Shown in pieces: positions 34,128-42,880 of a DNA stretch of 64,000 nt. The position numbers and the translations under genes are program-made. Location: positions 186,001-250,000 of the forward strand of contig SPPL01000003.1 in NCBI GenBank assembly GCA_004570955.1, given 5' to 3'. The notes beneath the pieces are model-generated. The model did no database searches. It was not told the origin of the DNA and was given only the letters and a program-made list of their open reading frames with translations. Positions within the stretch are counted from its first letter, which is position 1. The number at the start of each line of letters is the position of its first letter. The DNA is from Jeotgalicoccus nanhaiensis. Its GTDB lineage: Bacteria; Bacillota; Bacilli; Staphylococcales; Salinicoccaceae.

Positions 34128-35526
34128 CGTGTATCCTCTTCTCATGAAGCATTCCGTCTTCAATAATCAAGCGTCTCGACGGATAGCGTGTCTTAATATT
34201 TTCATCGTGCGTAATCATGATGATTGCAGTCCCTGCTTCAGTCAGTTCTTGAAATATTTCCAGCATTCGAAAGGCGTGTTTCTGATCGAGACCGAATGTC
34301 GGCTCATCGAGCAGCAGGATGTTCGGCACACCGCCGAAAGACGTGGCTACACTTAGCCGGCGCTTCTGTCCTGTAGAAATTTCCAATGGATGCAGGTGTG
34401 CTGTATTACTAAGCCCCATCTGCTGCAAAATGACTTCGGTCTGTCTCACTGCTTCAGAATATTCAAAGCGGGATTCCATATTGATGAAAACTTCATCAAA
34501 AACTTTGTGCGTAATAAACTGGAGTTCCGGATTTTGAAATACCGGATATACTTCTCCGGCAATTTGTTTTGTTTTTGCAACTTTCTTATTCCGGTAGTAA
34601 ATATTGCCAGCAGAAGGAATCAATTTCATTATCGCAAGAAGCAGACTGGACTTTCCAGTACCGTTTTTTCCTTCGAGCGTAATCCATTCTCCTCCGGCAA
34701 CAGTTAAGTTATCGATATGCAAAATCTCCATCCCCTGCCGTTCAAGATGGAGGTTTTTTATTTCGAGCAGTACCTCTTCCGCTGGCGGTAACGGATTGAA
34801 CACTGGAGCTTCCTGCCATGAATCCGGATGCCAAACACCATATTCATTCAAAAGGTGTTTATAATTTTTTAAAACATCGTCCGGAGTACCGTCATGAGTA
34901 ATCTGAGCCTGATTATTCATCAGAATAACCCGGTCGACTTTGTCCCATATATAATCGACACGATGTTCGACTATAATAACTGTGCGGTTGTGCCAAATGT
35001 TTTCAATGACATCCCATAGAGAAGATGCAGACTCGTCATCAAGCATGCTCGTTGGTTCATCGAGAAACAAAGTATCCGGATCTTGCAGCAGGGCTGAAGC
35101 GATCGCAAGCTTCTGCTTCATTCCCCCTGATAAATTATTAATATTTAAGTTAAGTGGTATATTAAGTCCCGTCTGACTGAGTGCTTCCAGCATTGCCGTT
35201 TCCATATTTTCCTTCGGAATATTTCTATTTTCCAAAATAAAAGCAAGCTCTTCTGCTACTGTAGGCATCGTAAACTGGGAATCAGGATCCTGAAACACAT
35301 AGGCGTTATTATCAGGAATTTCGATTGATTCGGTTTTCATGGGTGTATGGATTGCCCGCGGGATTAACCCGCCCATGACGTTTAATAACGTGCTTTTACC
35401 TGAACCGCTCGGTCCGAGCAGCAGTACTTTCTCGCCGGCTTCAACTTCAATATTTAAATCGGTAAATAATTTTACCGGTGCTTCTGGAAATTTTAAATTT
35501 AAGTTCTGTATATTAATTGCCGGCAT
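34120..35526 (-). CDS. ykoD: ECF transporter twin ATPase (YkoD-like)
   Basis: A 468-residue fusion of two ABC ATPase domains. The first has Walker A GPSGSGKSTLLNVMGG, signature NLSGGMKQKLAIA and Walker B TLFLDEPTSMLD. The second has Walker A GKNGTGKSSLLLAI, signature EISTGQKRRLSVATS (a changed LSGGQ) and Walker B ILLLDEPTFGLDQ. The two halves form the ATP-hydrolysing dimer of the thiamine or HMP ECF importer. The ATG at 35526 follows GAAGGA and starts 1 base after the ykoE stop. Confidence 0.92.
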   Translation of the reverse strand: MPAINIQNLNLKFPEAPVKLFTDLNIEVEAGEKVLLLGPSGSGKSTLLNVMGGLIPRAIHTPMKTESIEIPDNNAYVFQDPDSQFTMPTVAEELAFILENRNIPKENMETAMLEALSQTGLNIPLNLNINNLSGGMKQKLAIASALLQDPDTLFLDEPTSMLDDESASSLWDVIENIWHNRTVIIVEHRVDYIWDKVDRVILMNNQAQITHDGTPDDVLKNYKHLLNEYGVWHPDSWQEAPVFNPLPPAEEVLLEIKNLHLERQGMEILHIDNLTVAGGEWITLEGKNGTGKSSLLLAIMKLIPSAGNIYYRNKKVAKTKQIAGEVYPVFQNPELQFITHKVFDEVFINMESRFEYSEAVRQTEVILQQMGLSNTAHLHPLEISTGQKRRLSVATSFGGVPNILLLDEPTFGLDQKHAFRMLEIFQELTEAGTAIIMITHDENIKTRYPSRRLIIEDGMLHEKRIHDA

Positions 35527-35527
35527 A

Positions 35528-36109
35528 TTATAATCCTTCATGTGAATTATCGTGTCTTTGTCCTACAAACTTTAATACGCCGGTTTCTTTAAGTGCTTTG
35601 TAGAGCAGATGGCCGAGCCAGCCGGCAACAAGCGCGCCGCTGAGTATCCGAAAACTGAACATCAGGACAAGATTCCATGTCTCGAGCATCCCGAGATAAC
35701 CATAATACCAGTCGAGCGGCAAAGTAGATAAAGCTGCCGCGATGCCGGCCAAGGCTGCCACCATCAGACTCGTACTCTTATATTTAAAGAACATAAAAAT
35801 AAGTTCGCAGACCAGTCCCTGTATTAAGCCGTACATAATCAGTGAAATATCAAACTGAAGGAGTACAATCGTTTCGCCCGAAGCTGCTGCAAATTCTGCA
35901 ATCAGAGCAACACCAGGCTTCCTGATAACTAAATAAGCGACAATCGCAGCGATAAACCACATTCCGTATATCAGTTCATTTAAATGCAGACCAAAGGGTT
36001 GGAGAATCGTATAAATCCCATCCCATAGAGAATAAATAACAGCGAAAACCAGTGCGATAACGACAGTAATTAAAATATCAGTGAGTGTTAAACCATTTCT
36101 TTGTGCCAT
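35528..36109 (-). CDS. ykoE: ECF transporter substrate-binding protein YkoE (thiamine/HMP)
   Basis: A 193-residue membrane protein with about six spans and YkoE features: TLTDILITVVIALVFAVIYS, WDGIYTILQPFGLHLNELIY with the conserved Trp, and AEFAAASGETIVLL. YkoE binds thiamine or its hydroxymethylpyrimidine precursor. The ATG at 36109 has GGAGG 7 bases upstream. It is the first gene of ykoE-ykoD-ykoC and stands behind a TPP riboswitch, which independently supports thiamine-related import. Confidence 0.92.
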   Translation of the reverse strand: MAQRNGLTLTDILITVVIALVFAVIYSLWDGIYTILQPFGLHLNELIYGMWFIAAIVAYLVIRKPGVALIAEFAAASGETIVLLQFDISLIMYGLIQGLVCELIFMFFKYKSTSLMVAALAGIAAALSTLPLDWYYGYLGMLETWNLVLMFSFRILSGALVAGWLGHLLYKALKETGVLKFVGQRHDNSHEGL

Positions 36110-36137
36110 TTTGAAGCCTCCGTTATAAATTTCAAAC

Positions 36138-36167
36138 AAAAAAACACACCACTAACGGAATGGTGTG
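36138..36167 (-). terminator. TPP-riboswitch expression-platform terminator
   Basis: On the minus strand CACACCA and TGGTGTG form the stem, followed by seven or more T residues. It lies between the riboswitch and ykoE. A small GCATAT/ATATGC hairpin sits between it and the aptamer. Confidence 0.85.
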
Positions 36168-36181
36168 CATATAAAAATATG

Positions 36182-36258
36182 CCACTTCCCTACGCTAGTA
36201 TAATCTAGATCAGGTGATAAGGGTCAGTCTCAGTCCGATGCGGACACCCCCAGTGGTG
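36182..36258 (-). promoter_or_regulatory. TPP riboswitch (THI element) controlling ykoEDC
   Basis: The minus strand reads GGGGGTGTCC, then GGACTGAGACTGACCC, then ACCTGATCTAG, ATACTAGCGTAGGGAAGTGG in order. These are the conserved segments of the TPP aptamer, including CTGAGA and the CTGATCT...GCGTAGGGAA block. High TPP should stop transcription before ykoE. Confidence 0.95.
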
Positions 36259-36283
36259 GTGAATTTATTATTTGATTATCACT

Positions 36284-36312
36284 ATCATAGTCCACTTGCA
36301 CGGATTTGTGAA
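36284..36312 (-). promoter_or_regulatory. SigA-type promoter of the TPP-riboswitch operon
   Basis: On the minus strand TTCACA (36307-36312) and TATGAT (36284-36289) are separated by 17 bases. The start point would fall just before the riboswitch. Confidence 0.75.
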
Positions 36313-36319
36313 GCTGGAA

Positions 36320-36730
36320 TTATTTAGTTACGGAAATCCCCTGTTTATCGTTTTCATAGAGCGTTACTTTAAGCAGTGTATCTTCCTTTGGCAGATGACT
36401 ACTAAACTGTTCAAAAATCCAGTACGCAATATTTTCAGCGGTTGTATTCATAGCAGGCAGAGTTTCATTGAGCACGCAATTATCGAGTTTTAAAGCAATG
36501 TGCTCTCTATAGATCTGATCAATTAAATGAAAATCTGTGGCAAGGCCCAATTCATTTACCATTGATAATATTTCTAACTGAAATGTGTAGCGATGGTTTT
36601 TTAAATCTTTAAAGGCTGTACTGGAAAAAAATATACGGTTATGACAAGTGAATTCGAAATGCTTATTAATAACTATCTGATGATTAAAATATTGAAATTG
36701 CTCCGGCGGTTTAACATTTTCTAAAGACAT
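36320..36730 (-). CDS. PTPS/QueD-fold protein with degenerate active site
   Basis: A 136-residue protein that aligns along its length with 6-carboxytetrahydropterin synthase (QueD). The fold landmarks are kept: VINKHFEFTCHNRIFF, LKNHRYTFQLEI, LATDFHLIDQIYREHI and NTTAENIAYWIFEQF. The catalytic residues are not. The Cys before the zinc site is Phe (in TAFKDL). The HGH zinc motif is KNH. The LDH that holds the catalytic His is LDN. The first zinc ligand position reads Cys-His (TCH). The usual reaction therefore looks unlikely. The start at 36730 follows GAGGTG. It stands alone, with no other queuosine genes near. Confidence 0.75.
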   Translation of the reverse strand: MSLENVKPPEQFQYFNHQIVINKHFEFTCHNRIFFSSTAFKDLKNHRYTFQLEILSMVNELGLATDFHLIDQIYREHIALKLDNCVLNETLPAMNTTAENIAYWIFEQFSSHLPKEDTLLKVTLYENDKQGISVTK

Positions 36731-36926
36731 AATTTTACACCTCAATATATAGGTATTTTCTAAATTATACTATACAAAAGATATGAATTTAATTGTGTCA
36801 AATTATTGACTGCATGTTCTGATATGGTAACCTTGAGGGAAGTAATTCATAATTTTTAGAATTTTACATCTTTATTTAGAGAGGAGAGACAAAGCGCATC
36901 AGCAATTAAAAACAAGGGGGAGTAAC

Positions 36927-38687
36927 ATGAAGAATTTTCTAAAACGCTTAGCAGCAGTTATCAGTTTATCATTGCTAATCTTTTCAGCAGGAATTCCCAT
37001 CGTATCTGCCGAAGCTTTTGATCCGGACTACAGTGAAGATAATGATGTAGCAGCAGCTGATGAAGGGATGGTTGTATCGGCGCACCCGCTTGCTTCTGAA
37101 ACGGGTTATGATATCCTTGCCAACGGCGGTAACGCCATGGACGCAGCTATTGCTATGCAATATGTATTGACCGTTGCAGAGCCCATGATGTCGGGTATTG
37201 GCGGCGGAGGTTTTATGATGGTATATGATGGAGAAACAGGAGAAACATCTGTGATAAACAGCAGGGAACGTGCGCCTGCAGGTGCAGATACGGAAATGTT
37301 CCTCGATGAAGACGGGGAAGCATTACCATTTGAAGAACGTGTCAGAAGCGGTAAGTCAGTAGGAGTTCCGGGAACATTGAGGGGCTTGGAGGCAGCCCAC
37401 GAAACTTGGGGAACAGTTGATATGTCGGCTTTGATTGCTCCAGCAATTTCAATTGCCGAGGAAGGTTTTATGATAGATGACTTCCTGTCTGCACAAATTT
37501 CTGATAACGCCGAAAAATTACAGGCTACAGCAGCAGCTGAAGTATTTTTTAACGATGCTGAACCCTTAGCAGAAGGCGATGTACTCGTTCAGGAAGATTT
37601 GGCGAAAACTTTAAACCTTATTAAAGATAATGGCATCGATTACTTTTATAACAGTGAAATTTCAAAAGCGGCTGCTGACGCAGTTCAGGAATTCGGCGGC
37701 TCAATGACACCAGAAGATTTATCGAATTATGAAATTACATTAGATGAACCGATTTGGGGAGAGTTTAACGGCTATGATATTGCTACCATGCCTCCGCCAA
37801 GCTCAGGCGGCATATTCATGCTTCAAATGCTTGGAATGCTCGATGGTTTTGATTTATCCCAGTATGATATAAACTCGCCGGAGAAATATCATTTAATGGC
37901 AGAAGCAATGCATCTGGCATATGCCGACCGTGCTGAATATGCAGGAGATCCGGAATTTGTGCACGTGCCTGCAGAAGGGCTCCTCCATCCTGATTATATT
38001 GCAGAGAGAAGCACACTAATCAGCATGGACAGTGTGAATGAAGAGCCGGAAGCGGGAGATCCGTGGGAGTATCAGACAGGGACAGATGAAGTGAATAATG
38101 TTGCACAGCCGAACGATAAAGTTGATGGACAGACGACCCATTTTTCAGTAGCGGATAAATACGGCAATGTCGTTTCATACACTACGACGATTGAGCAGGT
38201 ATTCGGTTCTGGTATTATGGTGCCTGAATATGGATTCATGCTGAACAACGAACTGACAGATTTTGATGCTGAACCAGGCGGAGCAAATGAAGTACAGCCG
38301 AATAAGCGTCCGCTCAGCAGTATGACACCGACTATTGTATTTGATAATGGCAAACCGGTAATGACTGCAGGTTCGCCGGGCGGGCAGACCATTATTACAT
38401 CAGTTCTGCAGACAATTATCAATGCTTATGAGTACGAGCTCGATGTGCATTCAGCAGTAACAGAACCAAGAATCTTTACTAATGACTTGGAATCTTACAG
38501 ATTTGAAGAAGGTATTCCTGAAGAAGTTATTAGCCAGCTTAATGAAATGGGACATAATTTTGAAGATGAATCCGAAGCCATAGGAAATGTCAGCAGTATC
38601 CAGATTGATCCTGTGACGGGAGAATTTACAGGGGCTACTGATAAAAATAGAAACGGTGCCGCCTACGGCCTGCAATCCCAGCAGTAA
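36927..38687 (+). CDS. ggt: Gamma-glutamyltransferase (glutathione hydrolase)
   Basis: A 586-residue secreted enzyme with a signal peptide of about 28 residues. Family hallmarks are NGGNAMDAAIAMQYVL, MSGIGGGGFMMVYDGETG, INSRERAPAGAD, the nucleophile Thr in DGQTTHFSVADKYGN near residue 403 where the proenzyme cleaves itself, and NKRPLSSMTPTIV with GSPGGQTIITSVLQT. It splits gamma-glutamyl bonds of glutathione or poly-gamma-glutamate outside the cell and releases glutamate. It faces a glutamate symporter gene across a shared terminator. The ribosome site is AAGGGGGAG. Confidence 0.93.
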   Translation: MKNFLKRLAAVISLSLLIFSAGIPIVSAEAFDPDYSEDNDVAAADEGMVVSAHPLASETGYDILANGGNAMDAAIAMQYVLTVAEPMMSGIGGGGFMMVYDGETGETSVINSRERAPAGADTEMFLDEDGEALPFEERVRSGKSVGVPGTLRGLEAAHETWGTVDMSALIAPAISIAEEGFMIDDFLSAQISDNAEKLQATAAAEVFFNDAEPLAEGDVLVQEDLAKTLNLIKDNGIDYFYNSEISKAAADAVQEFGGSMTPEDLSNYEITLDEPIWGEFNGYDIATMPPPSSGGIFMLQMLGMLDGFDLSQYDINSPEKYHLMAEAMHLAYADRAEYAGDPEFVHVPAEGLLHPDYIAERSTLISMDSVNEEPEAGDPWEYQTGTDEVNNVAQPNDKVDGQTTHFSVADKYGNVVSYTTTIEQVFGSGIMVPEYGFMLNNELTDFDAEPGGANEVQPNKRPLSSMTPTIVFDNGKPVMTAGSPGGQTIITSVLQTIINAYEYELDVHSAVTEPRIFTNDLESYRFEEGIPEEVISQLNEMGHNFEDESEAIGNVSSIQIDPVTGEFTGATDKNRNGAAYGLQSQQ

Positions 38688-38690
38688 AAA

Positions 38691-38726
38691 TAAAATAGAG
38701 CAGCCGAAACCGGCTGCTCTATTTTA
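38691..38726. terminator. Bidirectional terminator between ggt and gltS
   Basis: A 16-bp stem (core AATAGAGCAGCCG with CGGCTGCTCTATT) and 4-base loop lie between the converging genes, with A and T runs outside. Confidence 0.92.
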
Positions 38727-38727
38727 T

Positions 38728-39930
38728 TTAATTGAAAAGGTTTATAAAGAACACTATAACGGGAATATTAATAATATCTATTAAGAATGCCCCGACAATC
38801 GGTACAATCAGGTAAGCAGTTTTAGAGTCGCCAAATTTAGATGTGATTGCATCCATATTAGCCATAGCTGTAGGCGTTGCCCCCAAGCCGCTGCCGATTA
38901 AACCGTTAATCATTACTACAGCGTCATAATTCTTGCCAAGCAGTCTGTAAACAACAAACATCGTATACAGAATAATGACGATAACGTGCACGGAAACAAT
39001 CAGCAGAATCGGCAGTGCTAAGTCTGCGAGCTCCCAAAGTTTGATGCTCATCAGTGCAAATGACAGGAATAAGCCTAAAGAAACTGCACCGATTTTATCA
39101 TTTACAGTTGTATCAAAATCAAACGGCACCTTGTCTTGTGAAGCGTCTAATAATGTTCTGACAACAATTGCAACGAACATTGCACCGACATAGTCGGGAA
39201 GAATTACTCCGGATAAATCCGAGAAGATACCGCCAATGTATGTGCCGAGCGCCATTGTGAATGTAATGATTGCCAAATAAATAAAGAACTGGTCGATAGT
39301 CAGTTTGCTTTCCTTTTTAACGTCCTGAACTTCATATTCGCCGGCATCAAAAGCAGGTTCATTGCTCTTGAGATTATGTCTATTAATCATATAACGTGCA
39401 ACCGGTCCGCCGAAAACTCCGCCGGCAATAAGTCCGAGAGTCGCTGCAGCAATGCCGACAGTAGTGGCTCCCTGCACTCCTAATCCATCGATTGTTTCAC
39501 CGAATGCTGCAGCACCGCCGTGTCCGCCAATCATAGCAGGAGACGAAGCCATAAGTCCGAGCAGAGGATCGATTCCAAGCAGACTAGCAAGAGAGACTCC
39601 TAAAGTATTTTGCAAGACTGATAAAAAACTTGCTGCAAGTAAATAGATAATAAGTAATTTACCGCCAAGTTTAATTAACTTAAAACTGGCACCCAATCCG
39701 ACTGTGGTAAAAAATATAATCATAAATAAAGACTGTAAGGACGTATCTATAGTTATCGTCACTAAGTCAGAAGTGTGCATTATTAATGTAAACACTGCGA
39801 AAAGCAAACCGCCAACAACAGGTGCCGGTATAGAGTATCTATCTAAAAAGTATATTTTTTTAACTAAGTAAGCACCGATGAGGTAAACCATCACTGCTAA
39901 AAATAATGATGTTACTAAATTTAATTCCAT
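38728..39930 (-). CDS. gltS: Sodium/glutamate symporter GltS
   Basis: A 400-residue carrier with about ten spans. It has the two GltS repeats with glycine-rich reentrant loops: SSPAMIGGHGGAAAFGETID in the first half and NGLIGSGLGATPTAMANMDA in the second. It imports glutamate with sodium. The ATG at 39930 follows GGAGGATG; an earlier in-frame start would add residues before that site. The pairing with the secreted gamma-glutamyltransferase suggests recovery of glutamate freed outside the cell. That link is an inference from position, since the two genes converge and are not one operon. Confidence 0.92.
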   Translation of the reverse strand: MELNLVTSLFLAVMVYLIGAYLVKKIYFLDRYSIPAPVVGGLLFAVFTLIMHTSDLVTITIDTSLQSLFMIIFFTTVGLGASFKLIKLGGKLLIIYLLAASFLSVLQNTLGVSLASLLGIDPLLGLMASSPAMIGGHGGAAAFGETIDGLGVQGATTVGIAAATLGLIAGGVFGGPVARYMINRHNLKSNEPAFDAGEYEVQDVKKESKLTIDQFFIYLAIITFTMALGTYIGGIFSDLSGVILPDYVGAMFVAIVVRTLLDASQDKVPFDFDTTVNDKIGAVSLGLFLSFALMSIKLWELADLALPILLIVSVHVIVIILYTMFVVYRLLGKNYDAVVMINGLIGSGLGATPTAMANMDAITSKFGDSKTAYLIVPIVGAFLIDIINIPVIVFFINLFN

Positions 39931-40084
39931 ATCCCATCCTCCATCATTTAAAAAATACATCAGAAAATCCATTCTAATCTAAAACCCAGAAATAACCAAT
40001 GATAACTTTTACATATTTAAAGAAATTTAATTATGTTTAATTATTAGATGTTCTTGAAAACTATATTGAAAGGGGTGATATTGT

Positions 40085-40333
40085 ATGCGCAAACGGACGA
40101 AACTCCTTATTGGAGCGGGGCTGGCAGCGGGGGTACTGTATGCAACGAAGTCACAGAACAGACAGATGATTTTAGGACAGCTGGAAAATGCAGTTAATAA
40201 ATGGACGGACGATGATTACATTATTAATCTTGGAAAACCGGATGAATTGCGTGATGCAAACATGGTCGATGAAGGCGCGATGACTAGCGTACTTTATTAT
40301 TACGAGTTAAGGGATAAAGCGTCAGAAAAATAA
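40085..40333 (+). CDS. Small protein with N-terminal span, unknown function
   Basis: An 82-residue protein. A basic start (MRKRTK) and a short glycine/alanine-rich hydrophobic stretch (LLIGAGLAAGVLYATKS) are followed by a soluble charged tail (LENAVNKWTDDDYIINLG, YYYELRDKASEK). The layout resembles small YtxH-like stress proteins, but there is no firm match. The ribosome site is AAAGGGGTGA. A terminator follows directly, so it is a single-gene unit. Confidence 0.65.
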   Translation: MRKRTKLLIGAGLAAGVLYATKSQNRQMILGQLENAVNKWTDDDYIINLGKPDELRDANMVDEGAMTSVLYYYELRDKASEK

Positions 40334-40335
40334 TG

Positions 40336-40371
40336 AAAAACAATCACAGTCTTAAGGCTGTGATTGTTTTT
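40336..40371 (+). terminator. Rho-independent terminator
   Basis: A 14-bp stem (AAAAACAATCACAG with CTGTGATTGTTTTT) with an 8-base loop, right after the 82-residue gene. Confidence 0.9.
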
Positions 40372-40379
40372 CATTATAT

Positions 40380-40410
40380 CGTTATAACGTATTATGTAAT
40401 GAACGTTACA
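40380..40410. repeat. Paired dyads, possible distant relative of the 35-bp repeat
   Basis: A perfect 10-bp palindrome CGTTATAACG is followed by TGTAATGAACGTTACA, a 7-bp dyad with one G-T pair. The halves resemble the arms of the 35-bp element, but the order and spacing (centres 18 bases apart, not 20) differ. It may be a decayed copy or a chance match. Confidence 0.3.
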
Positions 40411-40469
40411 AAATATCGATATGCGGTACAAATCTGTCCTGTCAAGGGTTATGGCGCTCTTGTCACTGA

Positions 40470-40856
40470 CTAAGCTCTGTACATGCGGAATGATATATAT
40501 CGATTTAGTAAGTACTGAATCACGGTCGCAAACATTGTCGCACTTATTTTAACAATAATGGCGTTCCATCCAAGCTGTTGAACGAAAATGAAAACAGCAA
40601 TGGAAACGACTAAAAACCCTGCTGTACCAATAGTTAGAAATGAAAAGTAGCGTCTGAAAAATTTGCTGTGCGCCTTAAAGTTAAAATGATAATTCAATAT
40701 GAAATTTGTTGTGACACCGGTAAACATGCTAACCAGATTCACGATTTGAATATGAATACCGGTATAAGTGTGCAGCATGATAAACAACAGTAAATCAATG
40801 ATACCGCCGACTGCTGCAATCATGCAGTATTTAATAAATTCTTTAAACTTGCTCAT
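40470..40856 (-). CDS. GtrA family membrane protein
   Basis: A 128-residue protein with four spans and the GtrA pattern: FIKYCMIAAVGGIIDLLLFI at the N-terminus, FILNYHFNFKAHSKFFRRYF in the middle, and QYLLNRYISFRMYRA at the end. GtrA-like proteins are thought to help move lipid-linked sugars across the membrane. No glycosyltransferase gene is next to it. The ribosome site is weak (GAAAGTTG). Confidence 0.85.
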   Translation of the reverse strand: MSKFKEFIKYCMIAAVGGIIDLLLFIMLHTYTGIHIQIVNLVSMFTGVTTNFILNYHFNFKAHSKFFRRYFSFLTIGTAGFLVVSIAVFIFVQQLGWNAIIVKISATMFATVIQYLLNRYISFRMYRA

Positions 40857-40901
40857 ATAAATTCAACTTTCTACTGGCATTTTACGTTGCATTATATCAC
40901 A

Positions 40902-40934
40902 AAAAATGCGTCTCCCCGTTCGGAAGACGCATAC
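40902..40934 (-). terminator. Terminator of the pyruvate-kinase-like gene
   Basis: On the minus strand a stem ATGCGTCT with AGACGCAT surrounds a 11-base loop and is followed by six T residues. Confidence 0.85.
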
Positions 40935-40937
40935 TGT

Positions 40938-42431
40938 CTATTCAAACATTGATTTAGAGATATTCAATGCTCTCAGCATCGCAGTTTTCTTATAATTATG
41001 TCCTTCGCTCTTACTTAAAATATCATCCACAGTTTTCACACCATCAACAATATAGTCGCCTTTATTCAGCATAATACATTCAGCACGGGATCCTGCAACG
41101 ACATCTGATATTTCGGAACGTGTCGGAATTCCGGTTTTAATCAATGATTCCAGCACCTGAGTAGCCCAGATTACCGGCACATGAGCAGCTTCACAAATCC
41201 AAAGCAGCTCTTCTTGTATCTCACTGAGCCGTTCATAACCGATTTCTACTGCCAGATCTCCCCGCGCTACCATGATTCCAAAAGGTCTGACTGCGGCAGC
41301 TGCAGCAATAATATTCGGTATCTCCCCGATAGCCTCAGTCGTTTCTATTTTGGCGATAACCGGCATTTGCTGTTTACCGGCCGTCAATTTTTCTCTTAGA
41401 GTATCTTCAATATATCTCATATCATCTGCACTTTTGATAAAAGAAAAAGCGAGAATATCTGCGTGTTCCGCTGCAAAATCGAGATCGTTCATATCTTTCT
41501 CTGTCAGTACATTTAAATTGATATCAAGGTCCGGAAAGTTAATGCCTTTTTCTGTTTTAATTCTGACGCCTTTTGCTTTAGATGTTTTAGTGACTCGGCA
41601 GATTAAACCATCATCCTGAACTTCTGTTACTATTGCTTCTACCTGCCCATCATCAATTTTAATCAGCTGATCAATATCTACATTTTTCAACACCTCGGGA
41701 ACCGAAGTATTAACCGCTATATTCACTTTGGAAGGCAGTATCATTGCTTCCTGATTAGAGAGAAGAAAGTATTCTCCAGTTTTCAGTTTTGGGTTTCTTT
41801 TGGAAGTCAAAAGAGTCTTGATTCGGACTTTCGGACCGCTTATGTCCATTAATATTCTGCATGAGTCTCCGGTCTCATCAGCTGCTGTTCTTATATTTTC
41901 AATCATCTGTTTCCAGGTATCCTCATCATCATGTGCACAATTAATCCGTGCAGAATTCATCCCCGACTCAATCAGGGATTTAACCAGTTTATAATCTTTT
42001 GCTGCTTCAGGCGGCATCGTTACCATAATTTGCGTGTATCGGTGCTCTTTACTCTCGCCGAGCAGCATATTTGTATTGTTCGCAAGCGGACTGTTTCGAT
42101 CTTCCGAAGCCGGATATTTAAAGTATTCAGTATCCTGTTGAATATCACCGGTAATATATCCGAGAGTTTTAATAACAGCATCGAGGTTGCCGGCAACGTT
42201 TGGTTCCAGACGGCCGAGGGATGATACTCCCCATGGGATTAATGAATTTTGCAGTTCGCGACGGTCGTAACGGCGAAAAGCCATATAGTAAGCGAGATTT
42301 CTCAAACTTTGGATATATTCTTCCCGTACTTCTCCTCCCTGCCAGGATTCCAGTATGTGTTCACCGTCTTTTGCAACCTGTCTGCGTATCTGTTTTATAT
42401 CTTCTAATAACGGCAATGCTTCTTTATTCAT
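40938..42431 (-). CDS. Noncanonical pyruvate kinase-like protein
   Basis: A 497-residue protein. Residues 1-125 are an unrelated helical extension (LLEDIKQIRRQVAKDGEHIL and following). Residues 130-495 form a pyruvate-kinase barrel with inserted B-domain: RINCAHDDEDTW (usually RxNFSHG), ILMDISGPKVRI (usually LDTKGPEIR), FPDLDINLNVLTEKD, VIAKIETTEAIGEI with the catalytic Lys, GIMVARGDLAVEIGYERLSE and VIWATQVLESLI. The allosteric C-terminal domain of normal pyruvate kinase is missing. The changed phosphate-binding motifs suggest a different or weaker activity. The ATG at 42431 follows GAGGTGG. It lies downstream of a small membrane protein gene on the same strand. Confidence 0.8.
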   Translation of the reverse strand: MNKEALPLLEDIKQIRRQVAKDGEHILESWQGGEVREEYIQSLRNLAYYMAFRRYDRRELQNSLIPWGVSSLGRLEPNVAGNLDAVIKTLGYITGDIQQDTEYFKYPASEDRNSPLANNTNMLLGESKEHRYTQIMVTMPPEAAKDYKLVKSLIESGMNSARINCAHDDEDTWKQMIENIRTAADETGDSCRILMDISGPKVRIKTLLTSKRNPKLKTGEYFLLSNQEAMILPSKVNIAVNTSVPEVLKNVDIDQLIKIDDGQVEAIVTEVQDDGLICRVTKTSKAKGVRIKTEKGINFPDLDINLNVLTEKDMNDLDFAAEHADILAFSFIKSADDMRYIEDTLREKLTAGKQQMPVIAKIETTEAIGEIPNIIAAAAAVRPFGIMVARGDLAVEIGYERLSEIQEELLWICEAAHVPVIWATQVLESLIKTGIPTRSEISDVVAGSRAECIMLNKGDYIVDGVKTVDDILSKSEGHNYKKTAMLRALNISKSMFE

Positions 42432-42450
42432 AACGACCACCTCTATAGTC

Positions 42451-42858
42451 TTAAATACCTTTTTTATGAAGTATAAACATCAGGATGAAATACACCAGAT
42501 GAATATACGTCCAGACGATAAAACCCGTGAAGCCGTGCAGCACGATAGTTATAACACTTAAATATTCGAGCAGATAAAACAGCATACTTGTGACGACCCA
42601 GCTGAAAATCAAAGCAGCTATGTAAACTCTCGGAAATTTATTAAATATAAATTTAAGTAAAACAGCAATCGCAATGGACACCGCGAGATGCAGTGCGATT
42701 TCTATACTGATATGCAGATCTCTTTCAGTTAAAAAGTCAACATTCAGAAGCAGTGACATAAGTTCCAGAGGGGTCAGGTATTCCACAATCGCACAGACAA
42801 TAAGAAGAAACATACCGGTAATCCCCCCGGCAATTATTCCTGAACGCAAATATTTCAT
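42451..42858 (-). CDS. Four-span membrane protein of unknown function
   Basis: A 135-residue hydrophobic protein with four predicted spans (for example SGIIAGGITGMFLLIVCAIV and IEIALHLAVSIAIAVLLKFI). I see no motif that names it. The ribosome site is TAAGGAATG. The 20-base gap to the pyruvate-kinase-like gene suggests the two are cotranscribed. Confidence 0.7.
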   Translation of the reverse strand: MKYLRSGIIAGGITGMFLLIVCAIVEYLTPLELMSLLLNVDFLTERDLHISIEIALHLAVSIAIAVLLKFIFNKFPRVYIAALIFSWVVTSMLFYLLEYLSVITIVLHGFTGFIVWTYIHLVYFILMFILHKKGI

Positions 42859-42880
42859 ATATTCATTCCTTAAGTTTATA

